Shown: one piece after another, positions 6,281 to 12,874 of the stretch
Numbering within the stretch: position 1 is the first letter of the stretch
How the letters are laid out: each line of letters begins with the position of its first letter
Origin: Candidatus Woesearchaeota archaeon
Lineage (GTDB): Archaea; Nanobdellota; Nanobdellia; Woesearchaeales; UBA10200
DNA: 12,874 nucleotides
Direction: 5' to 3'
Assembly (NCBI GenBank): GCA_018302185.1
Contig: JAGVZX010000092.1
Coordinates: forward strand, 1 to 12,874
Position numbers and translations under genes: made by a program
Notes under the pieces: model-generated
What the model was told of the DNA's origin: nothing
Database searches by the model: none
What the model saw: only the letters and a program-made list of their open reading frames with translations

Positions 6281-6454
6281 ATGCCGCGCCTAAAAAAGAC
6301 TGTTGAGGAAGAGGATTCTGAGCTAGATTCAGAGGCTAAGAAAGAAGATAAAGAATTTGATGATGATAATGATGATTTTGACAAGGATGACGATGATGAC
6401 AATGATGATGACGATGACGACGATGGTGAGAAGCCATTCGGTGAAGATGAATAA
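6281..6454 (+). CDS. 57-residue, highly acidic Asp-rich small protein of unknown function
   Basis: This short frame begins MPRLKKTVEEEDSE and ends GEKPFGEDE before TAA. Of its 57 residues more than half are Asp or Glu. Residues 27-48 are almost continuous Asp with single Asn, Phe and Lys residues, so the protein should be very acidic and disordered. There is no signal peptide, membrane segment or cysteine. The evidence for translation is the strong GAGGAGGG ribosome binding site at ideal spacing, upstream TATA-like repeats, and a U-rich stretch after the stop. I do not recognise a family. Small acidic proteins can bind basic proteins or cations, but no function is assigned here. It follows the PLD gene by 95 nt on the same strand and converges on the adenosine kinase gene. 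Confidence 0.7.
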   Translation: MPRLKKTVEEEDSELDSEAKKEDKEFDDDNDDFDKDDDDDNDDDDDDDGEKPFGEDE

Positions 6455-6465
6455 GTAAAAGGTAA

Positions 6466-6492
6466 TTTGTTTTAATTTTTCTATTATTTTTT
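6466..6492 (+). terminator. U-rich terminator after the acidic small gene
   Basis: Three T-runs (TTTGTTTTAATTTTT, then TTATTTTTT) follow the stop codon at 6454 in the 82-nt convergent gap. Archaeal RNA polymerase terminates at oligo-U tracts without needing a hairpin. Confidence 0.5.
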
Positions 6493-6536
6493 AGATATTT
6501 AATAAAAGCGATAAAATAAACCATACAATCCAGAAA

Positions 6537-7568
6537 TTAATTATTTAATATCTTCTTAACTTCATTTTTATCAATCGTTTCCAATCTTGCCCCTATCTTC
6601 TCAACAACTTTAGCTGCAAGATAACTACCAAGTCTGCCGCACTTCTCAACATCCTTTCCTTTGCATAATGCATACAAGAAGCCTGCTGCATAAGCATCTC
6701 CAGCGCCTGTTGTATCAACTGCTTTTGCAGGATAAGGCTCTGCCTTTATGATCTTGCCATCTTTTTTAATTATAGAGCCATGCTCACCCAGCTTTACAAC
6801 ACTGATTTTGCAGGACTTAGCTATCTCATTCAATGCAAGCTCATAATCTGTTATAGCTATATCCTGGCCAACAAACTCCTTAGCTTCCTCCTCATTAGCA
6901 AACACAATGTCAACATATTTTTTTATTATCTGCTTAAGCTCCTGCCTGTTGTTTCTTACAATATTTGGCGCAGACAGATCAAGAGAAACAATGACCTCAT
7001 TTTTTTTAGCTATGTCCATAGCTGCCAAGCAAGCATCCTTCAATCCACCATCTTCAGCAAGCAGATAGCCTTCAGTATGGAGTATCTTGCATTTTTTTAA
7101 ATCAGCTATATTGATATGCACCCTATCCAGCTCAAGCGCAGCTCCAAGATGCACTGCAAATGTGCGCTGCTTATCTGGAGTGATGAAAGTTATAGCATGC
7201 CCAGTAAGACTATCAGCTTTTCCAAAATTTAATGCCACATTATCTCCTTCCATAACCTCTTCATAGATTCTGCCATTGATATCTTTTCCAACCACTCCGC
7301 AAAAAACGCATTTTGCCCCTAGCTTAGAAGCAAGCGCAACTGTATTTCCTGTTGATCCTCCAGGTACTTTCTTTGTAGGATATTTTCTTAATTCCTGTTC
7401 AATAATATCACACTCTGCCCTGCTGACCAGTGTCATCTCTCCCTTTTTCAAGTTAAGATTCTCTAATACAGAATCCTCTACTTCAACCAGAACATCGACT
7501 AAGGCAGAGCCTATGCCGTAGATGTCGAATTCTTTTTCAAAATTGATTAGAGATTTATTATTTTTCAT
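6537..7568 (-). CDS. Adenosine kinase (PfkB/ribokinase family)
   Basis: This 343-residue PfkB-family sugar kinase most resembles bacterial-type adenosine kinases. The N-terminus GIGSALVDVLVEV (18-30) and the GGSTGNT motif (70-76) form the nucleoside pocket. DTTGAGDAYAAGFLYA (285-300) is the PfkB signature, with anion-hole glycines and catalytic base Asp291. Length and ends fit a complete protein. It transfers phosphate from ATP to adenosine, giving AMP. The specificity call is supported by context: it lies 49 nt downstream of the S-adenosylhomocysteine hydrolase gene on the same strand, and that enzyme's reversible reaction is pulled forward by removing adenosine. Co-transcription with that gene is likely, though a weak TAATAT element upstream could drive its own leaderless transcript. 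No Shine-Dalgarno is seen. A related nucleoside or ribose kinase cannot be excluded from sequence alone. Confidence 0.87.
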   Translation of the reverse strand: MKNNKSLINFEKEFDIYGIGSALVDVLVEVEDSVLENLNLKKGEMTLVSRAECDIIEQELRKYPTKKVPGGSTGNTVALASKLGAKCVFCGVVGKDINGRIYEEVMEGDNVALNFGKADSLTGHAITFITPDKQRTFAVHLGAALELDRVHINIADLKKCKILHTEGYLLAEDGGLKDACLAAMDIAKKNEVIVSLDLSAPNIVRNNRQELKQIIKKYVDIVFANEEEAKEFVGQDIAITDYELALNEIAKSCKISVVKLGEHGSIIKKDGKIIKAEPYPAKAVDTTGAGDAYAAGFLYALCKGKDVEKCGRLGSYLAAKVVEKIGARLETIDKNEVKKILNN

Positions 7569-7617
7569 AGTAAATTAGGAGTTATACAACACATATTACA
7601 CAATACTTATTATAATT

Positions 7618-9006
7618 TTAATATCTATAATGTTCTGGCTTATATGGTCCATCAACTTCTACACCAAGATACTTTGCCTGTTTTGGAGTCAGCTTATCCA
7701 ATTTAACGCCTAATTTATCCAAATGCAGCCTTGCAACTTCCTCATCCAACTTTTTTGGCAGCATATAAACACCGATAGGATATTGTTTTGTTTTAGTAAA
7801 AAGTTCTATCTGCGCAAGCACTTGGTTTGTAAAAGAATTGCTCATCACAAAGCTTGGATGGCCTGTTGCACATCCTAAATTGACCAGCCTGCCACGAGCC
7901 AACAAAATTATCTCTTTTAAGGCATTATTTTTATCTCTTGATTTTTCTCCTTTATGTCCACCATCTAAAAACACAAATTTATCTACCTGAGGTTTTATGT
8001 TGACTTCTTTTATTCTGCCTGCATCTCTTTCAGATTCAATCCAAGCAACATCTATCTCTGTATCAAAATGGCCTATATTGCAGACGATTGCCTGATCCTT
8101 CATAGCTTTCAGATGCCTCTCAGAAATCACCCCATCACAGCCAGTTGCTGTGACAAATATATCCCCGATCTTTGCTGCTTCATCCATAGTTATTACTTGG
8201 TATCCTTCCATTGCTGCCTGCAATGCATTTATTGGATCAATTTCAGTAATAATTACACGCGCTCCAAATCCTCTCATCGACTGTGCGCAGCCTTTTCCTA
8301 CATCGCCAAAGCCAGCAACTACAACAATCTTGCCTGCAACCATAACATCAGTTGCTCTCTTTAATCCGTCTGCAAGAGACTCTCTGCACCCATACTTATT
8401 GTCAAACTTTGATTTTGTTACTGAGTCATTTACATTTATTGCAGGCATCTTTAGCTTGCCTTCCTTGTGCATCTGATATAATCTGTGGACGCCTGTTGAA
8501 GTTTCCTCTGTAACGCCTTTAATATCTTTAAGCAGCTCAGGATATTTCTCATGCACCATCAATGTCAAGTCTCCGCCATCATCTAATAGCATATTTGGGC
8601 CAAGGTATGAGCCTTTGCTATCTGGAAACTTTAATGTCTGCTCAATGCACCAATTATATTCTTCTTCAGTTTCTCCTTTCCATGCAAATACAGGTATGCC
8701 TTTTGCTGCAATAGCAGCTGCTGCATCATCCTGTGTAGAAAAAATGTTGCAAGAGCTCCATCTAACTTGTGCGCCTAATTCAATAAGAGTTTCAATCAAT
8801 ATTGCTGTTTCAATTGTCATATGTATGCAGCCTGCTATTCTTGCACCATTTAACGGCTTGCTCTTTCCAAATCTTTTTCTAAGTTCCATTAAACCAGGCA
8901 TCTCTTTTTCTGAAAGCTCTATCTTTCTTCTGCCTAACTCTGCTAGTTTTATGTCTGCAACCTTATAATCATTTTTAGTATCATTCTTATTTTCATTTTT
9001 TACCAT
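7618..9006 (-). CDS. ahcY: S-adenosyl-L-homocysteine hydrolase (adenosylhomocysteinase)
   Basis: This 462-residue NAD-dependent enzyme cleaves S-adenosylhomocysteine, the by-product and inhibitor of methyltransferases, to adenosine and homocysteine. Visible features are the substrate-domain His62 (CIHMTIETA), DDGGD at 142-146, and NDSVTKSKFDN (193-203), whose Lys198, Asp202 and Asn203 correspond to the human Lys186, Asp190 and Asn191. It also has the Rossmann motif GFGDVGKG (232-239), NLGCATGHPS (377-386) and the terminal KPEHYRY (456-462), which reaches into the neighbouring subunit's NAD site. This C-terminal tail is typical of bacterial and eukaryotic enzymes, suggesting a gene of bacterial origin. 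I chose the ATG at 9006 because GGGTGAT lies just upstream; a GTG at 9015 overlaps that site. It heads an apparent operon with adenosine kinase and diverges from an Lrp-family regulator. Confidence 0.96.
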   Translation of the reverse strand: MVKNENKNDTKNDYKVADIKLAELGRRKIELSEKEMPGLMELRKRFGKSKPLNGARIAGCIHMTIETAILIETLIELGAQVRWSSCNIFSTQDDAAAAIAAKGIPVFAWKGETEEEYNWCIEQTLKFPDSKGSYLGPNMLLDDGGDLTLMVHEKYPELLKDIKGVTEETSTGVHRLYQMHKEGKLKMPAINVNDSVTKSKFDNKYGCRESLADGLKRATDVMVAGKIVVVAGFGDVGKGCAQSMRGFGARVIITEIDPINALQAAMEGYQVITMDEAAKIGDIFVTATGCDGVISERHLKAMKDQAIVCNIGHFDTEIDVAWIESERDAGRIKEVNIKPQVDKFVFLDGGHKGEKSRDKNNALKEIILLARGRLVNLGCATGHPSFVMSNSFTNQVLAQIELFTKTKQYPIGVYMLPKKLDEEVARLHLDKLGVKLDKLTPKQAKYLGVEVDGPYKPEHYRY

Positions 9007-9010
9007 ATCA

Positions 9011-9047
9011 ATCACCCAATACAGCTAAGCCAGTTTTTATTTATATA
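9011..9047 (-). promoter_or_regulatory. ahcY promoter and ribosome binding site
   Basis: On the minus strand TATATAAAT (9047-9039) is followed by GGGTGAT (9017-9011), which lies 4 nt before the ATG at 9006. The TATA-to-start distance predicts a very short leader that just includes the Shine-Dalgarno sequence. Confidence 0.5.
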
Positions 9048-9071
9048 TTTTACGCATAGTTTTATGTATTT

Positions 9072-9130
9072 TGTCCATTATAAACTAGAATTAATAGAGA
9101 ATCTCCATAAAATTTAAATATTAGTGGACA
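9072..9130. promoter_or_regulatory. Inverted repeat in the ahcY/Lrp divergent region, possible operator
   Basis: TGTCCATTA at 9072-9080 and TAGTGGACA at 9122-9130 are inverted copies matching at 8 of 9 positions, centres about 50 nt apart, close to five helical turns. The right half lies between the TATA box and start codon of the Lrp-family gene; the left half lies upstream of the ahcY TATA box. Lrp-family octamers often contact spaced sites and autoregulate, so this could control both genes. That link is an inference. Confidence 0.35.
9113..9120 (+). promoter_or_regulatory. TATA box for the Lrp-family gene
   Basis: TTTAAATA is centred about 26 nt before the ATG at 9143, and no Shine-Dalgarno sequence intervenes, pointing to a leaderless transcript. 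Confidence 0.5.
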
Positions 9131-9142
9131 TTAGTTATTACT

Positions 9143-9604
9143 ATGGCAAAACCAAATCCTGCAAACAGTAATAATAGTTCAATTGAGCTAGACGCATCTG
9201 ACCACAAGATAATTGAAGCATTGCGGAATAATGCAAGAGCTTCGATCAGAGACATCGCTAAAGCTACAAAGATTCGCCCAAGCACGATCCACCTAAGAAT
9301 CCAAAAACTTATAAAAAACAGCATAATAGAAAAATTCACCTTAAGATTAAATGACAAAGCTATCGGAGAAAATTTTATCGTGTTTATGTTTATCAACACA
9401 TCAAAAGACCTTTCAAAAAGCTTTTTTGCGGATCCAAGATTAAAGGAAGCATTTGGAGTGACTGGAGAATATGACCTATTATTAAAATACAAATTCAAAG
9501 ACATCTCTGAGTTCAATGATTATGTGATAAACCTGAGAAAAAACAATGACATAATAAAGACACTGACGACTGTCTGCACGATCAAGCTGAAGGAGGAGAA
9601 TTAA
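9143..9604 (+). CDS. Lrp/AsnC family transcriptional regulator
   Basis: This 153-residue protein has the standard two-domain Lrp/AsnC layout. A winged helix-turn-helix occupies residues about 17-64, beginning LDASDHKIIEALRNNAR and with a recognition helix near RPSTIHLRIQKL (45-56). A RAM effector-binding domain follows at about 70-150, with VTGEYDLLL (106-114) at the usual ligand/oligomerisation turn. Such proteins form dimers to octamers and sense amino acids or related small molecules. The first 12 residues are a polar, Asn-rich extension. It is divergent from ahcY with a 136-nt gap that carries an inverted repeat, so control of the SAM-recycling genes and of itself is plausible. The effector cannot be predicted. 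The gene converges on the YggS-like gene with only 26 nt between stop codons. Confidence 0.92.
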   Translation: MAKPNPANSNNSSIELDASDHKIIEALRNNARASIRDIAKATKIRPSTIHLRIQKLIKNSIIEKFTLRLNDKAIGENFIVFMFINTSKDLSKSFFADPRLKEAFGVTGEYDLLLKYKFKDISEFNDYVINLRKNNDIIKTLTTVCTIKLKEEN

Positions 9605-9617
9605 TCACAAACAAGTG

Positions 9618-9632
9618 TTTTTTATCATTTTT
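9618..9632 (+). terminator. U-rich terminator after the Lrp-family gene
   Basis: T6 at 9618-9623 followed by T5 at 9628-9632 lies directly after the Lrp-family stop codon and overlaps the end of the convergent YggS-like gene. This fits oligo-U termination in archaea. Confidence 0.45.
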
Positions 9633-10383
9633 ACTTTTCTCTGCTGCCAAATATATTAGTTCCAATCCTTACCATATTACTGCCTTCCTCAACCGCAACC
9701 TGATAGCTATCGCTCATACCCATTGACAGATACTTTAATTTAAATCCTGACGCAGCAAATTTATTATTAAATTCATCAAACTTATTTTTCATTTTCCTGA
9801 AATAAGGCCTTAATTTCTCAGTTTGCTCCATTTTTTCATTTTCACCACACTCCTCAAACACAGGCCCCATTGTCATCAAGCCAATTAGCTTAAGATTTTT
9901 CATCTTAAAGATCTCACTAGCAATCCCCTCAACCTCTTCAATTTTGCATCCATGCTTATTCTCTTCATCCGCAATATTGACTTCAATCATAACTTCAATA
10001 ACTTTAGAGATAGCTTCTGCTCTATCATTAACAATCTGCGCAATTTTAACCGAATCAATCGTCTGTATTACATCAAATATCTCAACTGCCTTTTTCGCCT
10101 TATTGCTCTGCAGATGCCCAATTAGATGAAGCTTCACATTTGTATTTTTGCCATTATTTGCCGATTTGTCATCTGCAAGAAATCTCTTTAATTCAACGAA
10201 TTTAGCCTCAGCTTCCTGGACATAGTTTTCCCCTACATCATTAATTCCATTTAAAATTGCCTGCTTTATCTCATCCACAGAGCGTGTTTTAGATGCAGCG
10301 ATAATAACAACTTCTTTAGAAACACTTATCTTAATTAGCTCTGTCGTAATTATTTCAATATTTGTCTTAATTGTATCTGCCAT
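9631..10383 (-). CDS. yggS: YggS/PLPBP family pyridoxal phosphate homeostasis protein
   Basis: This is a 250-residue, fold-type III alanine-racemase-like protein that binds pyridoxal 5'-phosphate without known enzymatic activity and keeps free PLP and related amino-acid pools in balance. Family motifs run in order: AASKTRS (29-35) with the PLP-binding Lys32, GENYVQEA (51-58), LHLIGHLQSNK (85-95), MIEVNIADEENKHG (132-145), GLMTMGP (168-174), SMGMSDSYQVAV (220-231) and VRIGTNIFG (238-246). Lys/Asn-rich residues 70-83 are a slight loop expansion. I place the start at the ATG at 10383. A TTG at 10392 would add three residues with no ribosome binding site, whereas a TATA-like element sits 27 nt before the ATG. 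It is a stand-alone gene between the Lrp-family gene and the surface protein. Confidence 0.95.
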   Translation of the reverse strand: MADTIKTNIEIITTELIKISVSKEVVIIAASKTRSVDEIKQAILNGINDVGENYVQEAEAKFVELKRFLADDKSANNGKNTNVKLHLIGHLQSNKAKKAVEIFDVIQTIDSVKIAQIVNDRAEAISKVIEVMIEVNIADEENKHGCKIEEVEGIASEIFKMKNLKLIGLMTMGPVFEECGENEKMEQTEKLRPYFRKMKNKFDEFNNKFAASGFKLKYLSMGMSDSYQVAVEEGSNMVRIGTNIFGSREK

Positions 10384-10405
10384 AAAAAACAAAGATAATA
10401 AAGAA

Positions 10406-10414
10406 CTATAAAAA
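10406..10414 (-). promoter_or_regulatory. TATA box for the YggS-like gene
   Basis: On the minus strand this reads TTTTTATAG, centred about 27 nt before the ATG at 10383. With no Shine-Dalgarno sequence present, a leaderless transcript is likely. Confidence 0.4.
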
Positions 10415-10433
10415 AGTTATTAAAATAATTAAC

Positions 10434-10459
10434 GGAAAAAAGATAAAGTTATAAAAAAA
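10434..10459 (-). terminator. U-rich terminator after the surface protein gene
   Basis: On the minus strand a T7 run (10459-10453) and a T6 run close behind it follow the stop codon at 10471. They separate this gene from the YggS promoter. Confidence 0.45.
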
Positions 10460-10470
10460 GAACTAATGAT

Positions 10471-12874
10471 TTACTGCTGTTTCTTTTTCCAGACAAAGTA
10501 TCCTACTACAGCTACCACAACGATTATCAGTGCTACTATCCAGCCAGTATATGGTTTCTTAGGCTGTGTTGGGATTACAGGAGCTTCAGCTTTCTTCTCT
10601 TCTGCTGCAGGTGCTGGAGGCTCTTCCTTCACTTCAGGAGTTTTAGCTGCTTCTTCAGCTTTCTTAGCTTCTTCAACTGCTTTTACTGCCTCTACTTTTG
10701 TCCTTCCGACTATTGCAAACGTGCTGAATCCTGGTGATGTTGCTTCGAATGTCTCAACACCATCTGTTGCGCCTAATGATTTTGTTGGCAAGTCTGACCA
10801 TTTCACGCCGTCAAATCTTTCTAATACAACATCAGCTACCTGATAATTATTTGCAGTAAACCATGCTTTTTCAACTTTGAACTTAAATTTAGCTTCTTTT
10901 ACATCTTCATTCTTTAAGTTAGTAGTATCAACTTTTAAATAGCTGTGTACTTTGCCTGCTCCGTCTGGAACAGCTGTTGCTGGTACCTTGTCTAATTTAG
11001 TGACTTTTATCTCTACTTTCTCTACTCTATTAGCAACTACCAAAGATAAACTGGTTATAGGGATTTTTGCATCTAATATGTTCATTGTTGCAGTTGCACC
11101 AGGGTTTAATGGAGTTATCCATTTTTTGGTTGAGCTTGGACCTTCTACTGTTGCTGCAGATGTTGTTGTTGAGCCACCACCACCGCTTGATGCAGCAGCT
11201 GCTGCAGCTGCTGGTGTTACATCAACACTAAATGCACTGCTATTTGAATAGTTTGCACCATTCCCACCATTATTTGAAGTATCATTGCAGGCAAAGTAAT
11301 ATGTTCCAGAAGTATCTGAAGTATAGCTTATTGTCGTTGTGTGTGATTTAGCCCCACTTGTGCCAAATATAGTCATTCCTGAAATATTTACAGCACTTGC
11401 TGCATAATAACATGTTGCATTCTCGTTTGTTGCTAGTGTCCATCTCAAAGTAACTGTTGTTGTACCAGATGTTGAAGAAGTTAATGTCTTAACTTCAGGC
11501 TTTCTTAAATCCTTTACTTTAAATGCCTGTGTTTTGGTGCTGATATTGCTTTGGTTTGATGCACACTGCACTGATATATTACCTATGCTGGCATTAGCAA
11601 AATTAGTAGCTGTATCAATACTCACAGTATAATTAGTTGAACCTGCTTCCACCTGTGTTGGCGTAAAGCGTGTACTTGAAACTAATACAGTGCCTGCATC
11701 ATTAGTCAGGGTATAGTTACAACTGCTTATATTCAAATCTAGGCTCTGCACTAGCACTTGGATTACTGGGTTTGAATCATTTATATCTGGAAGAGCTCCT
11801 TCAGCTGGATAAGTGTAATTGATTGTAGGAGTTCCTAGTAAAGGATCTGCTAATGCGCCGCCTGAAAGGTGAGGCACATATAATGTTACAAATGCGCTTC
11901 CGTTGGTATAACAGGCATTTGTTTTATTAGGAGTAGTAGTTGTATTTGGCGCAGCATTGCTTACACATTGGCTTAATACTACAAGGTCTTTACCAAAGTC
12001 ATCATTGATAAATAATACTTTTAATCTGCTTAATGCCTTTGCAATCAATATTGGAACCCATTGTTTAGTGCCATCTGAATCAGTATAATTATTATCCCCT
12101 ATGTATTGGCTCATGTTCTTAAATAAAGCAATAGTATCTAATCCGCTGACACCTGAAGATTTTGCAGTAGATAATGCATCTGCAACTGTCGTATTTATTG
12201 TTAATGCAACTACAGCTGTTTTATTTTCATTGAAGTTTGTTCCTAATGCAGTCAAATTTACAGTTATATTAACACCAGTTATGGATGCGTTTACTTCTAT
12301 CTTTTTCATCATTGTCTGATTGAAATAAGCATTTCCAGCTACTCTCTGACCAGTAGAGTTTAATAGCTCAACTCTTGTTCCTACACCAAATGAAGTGTTA
12401 AGTTCAGATTCTATCGTAGCTGTATTTTGCTGCGCATTTACGGTAAATGATACGGCACTAATATGTGTTAAAACACCATTACCTGCAAAATCACTTGCAC
12501 CAAATCTTGCAGTATAATAGCCAGGTTTCAAGTTGACTCTTGCACCCACTGAGCCATTACTTTTACTAATTGTTGAAGTTACGACTAAAACGCCCAATGC
12601 ATCATACACACTTACATTGGTAGAGGTAGCATTTACATCTGTTACAGTCCAGTTAATATCTACATTACCATCCGCAGTATGTACAGTTGTGCCATTACTT
12701 GAAGGATTAGTTATATTAATATCAGGAACTGTCGTATCAATCCAATAGCTGACAGTTGTTGTCTGTACATTAGTAGCATTATCAAATACCCTAATCGTTA
12801 AAGTGTTTATGCCTTCTGCGCCGACTAAAGTGACGCTTCCATTATAGAATGGATGATTAGTCTTTGCCAAAGAT
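10471..12874 (-). CDS. Large glycosylated surface protein with PGF-pre-PGF domain and C-terminal anchor (N-terminus beyond window)
   Basis: About 800 C-terminal residues are visible; the frame stays open to the right edge, so the true start is outside. Counting from the TTG at 12870, residues about 46-145 and 455-552 look like Ig/fibronectin-type beta domains, for example FGASDFAGNG and FACNDTSNNG. Some 33 N-X-S/T sequons fall before residue 546 and none after. An Ala/Ser/Gly linker (553-572) leads to a PGF-pre-PGF-type domain, about 578-722, ending SPGFSTFAIVG. A Lys/Glu/Ala/Pro stalk (725-772) and a transmembrane helix, GWIVALIIVVVAVVGYFVW (776-794), with KKK follow. The protein should be exported and anchored with nearly everything outside, as in S-layer or adhesin-like archaeal proteins. 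No PGF-CTERM archaeosortase tail is seen. Exact function and ligand are unknown. Confidence 0.85.
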   Translation of the reverse strand, partial: SLAKTNHPFYNGSVTLVGAEGINTLTIRVFDNATNVQTTTVSYWIDTTVPDINITNPSSNGTTVHTADGNVDINWTVTDVNATSTNVSVYDALGVLVVTSTISKSNGSVGARVNLKPGYYTARFGASDFAGNGVLTHISAVSFTVNAQQNTATIESELNTSFGVGTRVELLNSTGQRVAGNAYFNQTMMKKIEVNASITGVNITVNLTALGTNFNENKTAVVALTINTTVADALSTAKSSGVSGLDTIALFKNMSQYIGDNNYTDSDGTKQWVPILIAKALSRLKVLFINDDFGKDLVVLSQCVSNAAPNTTTTPNKTNACYTNGSAFVTLYVPHLSGGALADPLLGTPTINYTYPAEGALPDINDSNPVIQVLVQSLDLNISSCNYTLTNDAGTVLVSSTRFTPTQVEAGSTNYTVSIDTATNFANASIGNISVQCASNQSNISTKTQAFKVKDLRKPEVKTLTSSTSGTTTVTLRWTLATNENATCYYAASAVNISGMTIFGTSGAKSHTTTISYTSDTSGTYYFACNDTSNNGGNGANYSNSSAFSVDVTPAAAAAAASSGGGGSTTTSAATVEGPSSTKKWITPLNPGATATMNILDAKIPITSLSLVVANRVEKVEIKVTKLDKVPATAVPDGAGKVHSYLKVDTTNLKNEDVKEAKFKFKVEKAWFTANNYQVADVVLERFDGVKWSDLPTKSLGATDGVETFEATSPGFSTFAIVGRTKVEAVKAVEEAKKAEEAAKTPEVKEEPPAPAAEEKKAEAPVIPTQPKKPYTGWIVALIIVVVAVVGYFVWKKKQQ

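Noticed and set aside
6336..6524. Minus-strand frame rich in histidine
   Set aside because: It is the antisense of the Asp-codon tract of the acidic gene (GAT/GAC reads as ATC/GTC or CAT-like triplets in other frames). It has no ribosome binding site and its His-richness is explained by the simple repeat.
9007..9015. GTG start three codons upstream for ahcY
   Set aside because: It overlaps the GGGTGAT ribosome binding site that serves the ATG at 9006.
10466..11251. Plus-strand Ala/Ser/Pro-rich frames over the surface protein
   Set aside because: They are antisense shadows of the linker and PGF-pre-PGF coding region. The minus frame is far longer, has recognisable domains and continues to the window edge.
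1..12874. Defence island, CRISPR or mobile element
   Set aside because: No regularly spaced repeats, transposase, integrase, toxin-antitoxin or restriction genes are seen. The PLD and patatin domains also occur in defence systems, but here they have no defence partners nearby and one looks exported.

Overview
The window looks like a piece of an AT-rich archaeal chromosome, most plausibly from a DPANN-type lineage (Woesearchaeota/Pacearchaeota-like). That placement is an inference. It rests on archaea-specific families (a DUF460 RuvC-like protein, a secreted Lon-domain S16 protease, a PGF-pre-PGF surface protein), on TATA boxes about 26-27 nt upstream of several start codons with no Shine-Dalgarno sequence (leaderless pattern), and on Asn/Asp-rich proteins. 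I see no rRNA, tRNA, CRISPR array, transposase or phage gene. Gene order is mostly housekeeping with frequent strand changes.

Left part (1-1951, minus strand): the N-terminal fragment of a patatin-like phospholipase runs off the left edge. It is followed by a DUF460 RNase H/RuvC-fold protein with a long coiled coil, and a small PPC/DUF296 protein. Centre-left (2115-6454, plus strand): a secreted, membrane-anchored S16 serine protease; a 328-nt gap with an isolated GC-rich hairpin and a TATA box for a leaderless gene; a Ctu2-like protein with a zinc-binding N-terminus and a degenerate PP-loop; a membrane-anchored tandem-HKD phospholipase D/nuclease overlapping it by 4 nt; and a 57-residue, extremely Asp-rich small protein with a strong ribosome binding site.

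Centre-right (6537-9604): an adenosine kinase and S-adenosylhomocysteine hydrolase pair forms a SAM-recycling module. AhcY splits SAH into adenosine and homocysteine, and the PfkB kinase removes adenosine as AMP. An Lrp/AsnC regulator is transcribed divergently from this pair, with a TGTCCA/TGGACA inverted repeat in the shared promoter region. Right part (9631-12874, minus strand): a YggS-type PLP homeostasis protein and the C-terminal part of a large glycosylated surface protein ending in a PGF-pre-PGF domain, a charged/proline stalk and a membrane anchor.

Most items are recognisable families, and I see no clear multi-gene novel system. The items most worth a second look are the Ctu2-like gene with its overlapping PLD partner, the low-complexity Asn/Asp insertions shared by three neighbouring genes (one lies exactly in a turn of a catalytic domain), the short acidic gene, and the GC-rich hairpin in the 4.2 kb intergenic region.
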